The notes under the pieces are model-generated. The model made no database searches. It was not told where the DNA came from and was given only the letters and a program-made list of their open reading frames with translations. Below are positions 5,840-6,103 of a stretch of DNA of 6,103 nt, piece after piece. The stretch covers positions 1 through 6,103 of the forward strand of contig JAYRWN010000248.1 in assembly GCA_041917975.1 (NCBI GenBank), given 5' to 3'. This DNA comes from JAYRWN01 sp041917975. Lineage in GTDB: Bacteria > Bacteroidota > Bacteroidia > Chitinophagales > Saprospiraceae. The translations under genes and the position numbers were made by a program. The first letter of the stretch is position 1. Each line of letters begins with the position of its first letter.

Positions 5840-6103
5840 CTAATATTTGCGTTGCATGACCAGTTGAGTCAGGGCGTGGAATGCCTGCAGGTGGTCCGGG
5901 GGCAACGACAGCTGCTGCAGGGCTGCATAGGCCAGACTGGTCCAGTGTTCCATTTCGGCAGTAGCCTGAGCGGAGATATTCAATGACTCGTACAGTGTGA
6001 GGACCTGGTGCACTCTTTCGGTGGTCGGCAGATGGTCGTCGTTGCGGTACAAGCGGATAAATCCGGCTTGTTCATCAGCGGGTAATAAATCGAGGGCTTT
6101 TAC
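5840..6103 (-). CDS. Polyprenyl diphosphate synthase, C-terminal part (5' partial)
   Basis: The last 87 codons of a gene entering from the right edge, ending in TAG at 5840-5842. The sequence fits the C-terminal helices of trans-isoprenyl diphosphate synthases of the octaprenyl/geranylgeranyl type: a KAL stretch, a short acidic turn, then a helix with LYESLNISAQATAEMEHW, a helix with LAYAALQQL, and a final LxxLVxxRxY-like end. Such enzymes condense isopentenyl diphosphate with allylic diphosphates to make quinone side chains or other isoprenoids. The two catalytic DDxxD motifs lie outside the window, so chain length and activity cannot be judged. A TTG at 6052 could be mistaken for a start, but the frame runs on to the window edge with matching sequence. 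The stop is 90 bp from prfC on the same strand. Family assignment rests on tail similarity only. Confidence 0.75.
   Translation of the reverse strand, partial: VKALDLLPADEQAGFIRLYRNDDHLPTTERVHQVLTLYESLNISAQATAEMEHWTSLAYAALQQLSLPPDHLQAFHALTQLVMQRKY

Overview
The window looks like chromosomal DNA from a member of the Bacteroidota. Three things point there: TAnnTTTG-type -7 boxes lie on the minus strand ahead of prfC, the regulator gene and the lactonase-like gene; Shine-Dalgarno sequences are weak or absent at the main starts; and the short Crp/Fnr-type regulator and the residues leading into the class III cyclase domain resemble that phylum. This placement is inferred; no rRNA or other marker is present.

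Layout. At 1-1670, two plus-strand genes sit 12 bp apart: the 3' end of a class III adenylate cyclase, then a complete acetoacetate-decarboxylase-family protein. At 1671-1984 there is no intact gene, but the minus strand carries a frameshifted coding-like stretch. At 1985-3557 is a clearly AT-richer minus-strand pair: a Crp/Fnr-family regulator and, downstream of it, a metallo-beta-lactamase-fold hydrolase resembling N-acyl-homoserine lactonases. A hand count gives 18 G+C in 60 bases at 2041-2100, against 33 of 60 at 1321-1380 and 29 of 60 at 4321-4380. A near-identical 10-bp direct repeat (GTTAYTGTAA) lies at both edges of the pair. At 3558-4165 is about 600 bp without a convincing intact gene, holding a candidate promoter for the regulator, a 50-codon plus-strand open frame and more broken coding-like minus-strand fragments. 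At 4166-6103 are two minus-strand housekeeping genes: the 3' end of a polyprenyl diphosphate synthase and then prfC (release factor 3), separated by 90 bp holding a promoter-like box and an imperfect hexanucleotide repeat.

Functional reading. The outer genes form ordinary blocks. The central AT-rich pair, flanked by decayed coding sequence, looks like an acquired module: a lactone-type hydrolase and a regulator whose sensor pocket has lost the residues Crp uses to hold cAMP. The adenylate cyclase upstream is therefore not an obvious partner of this regulator. I found no proven novel system; the most interesting items are the acquired lactonase/regulator module, its possible boundaries and the broken genes around it.
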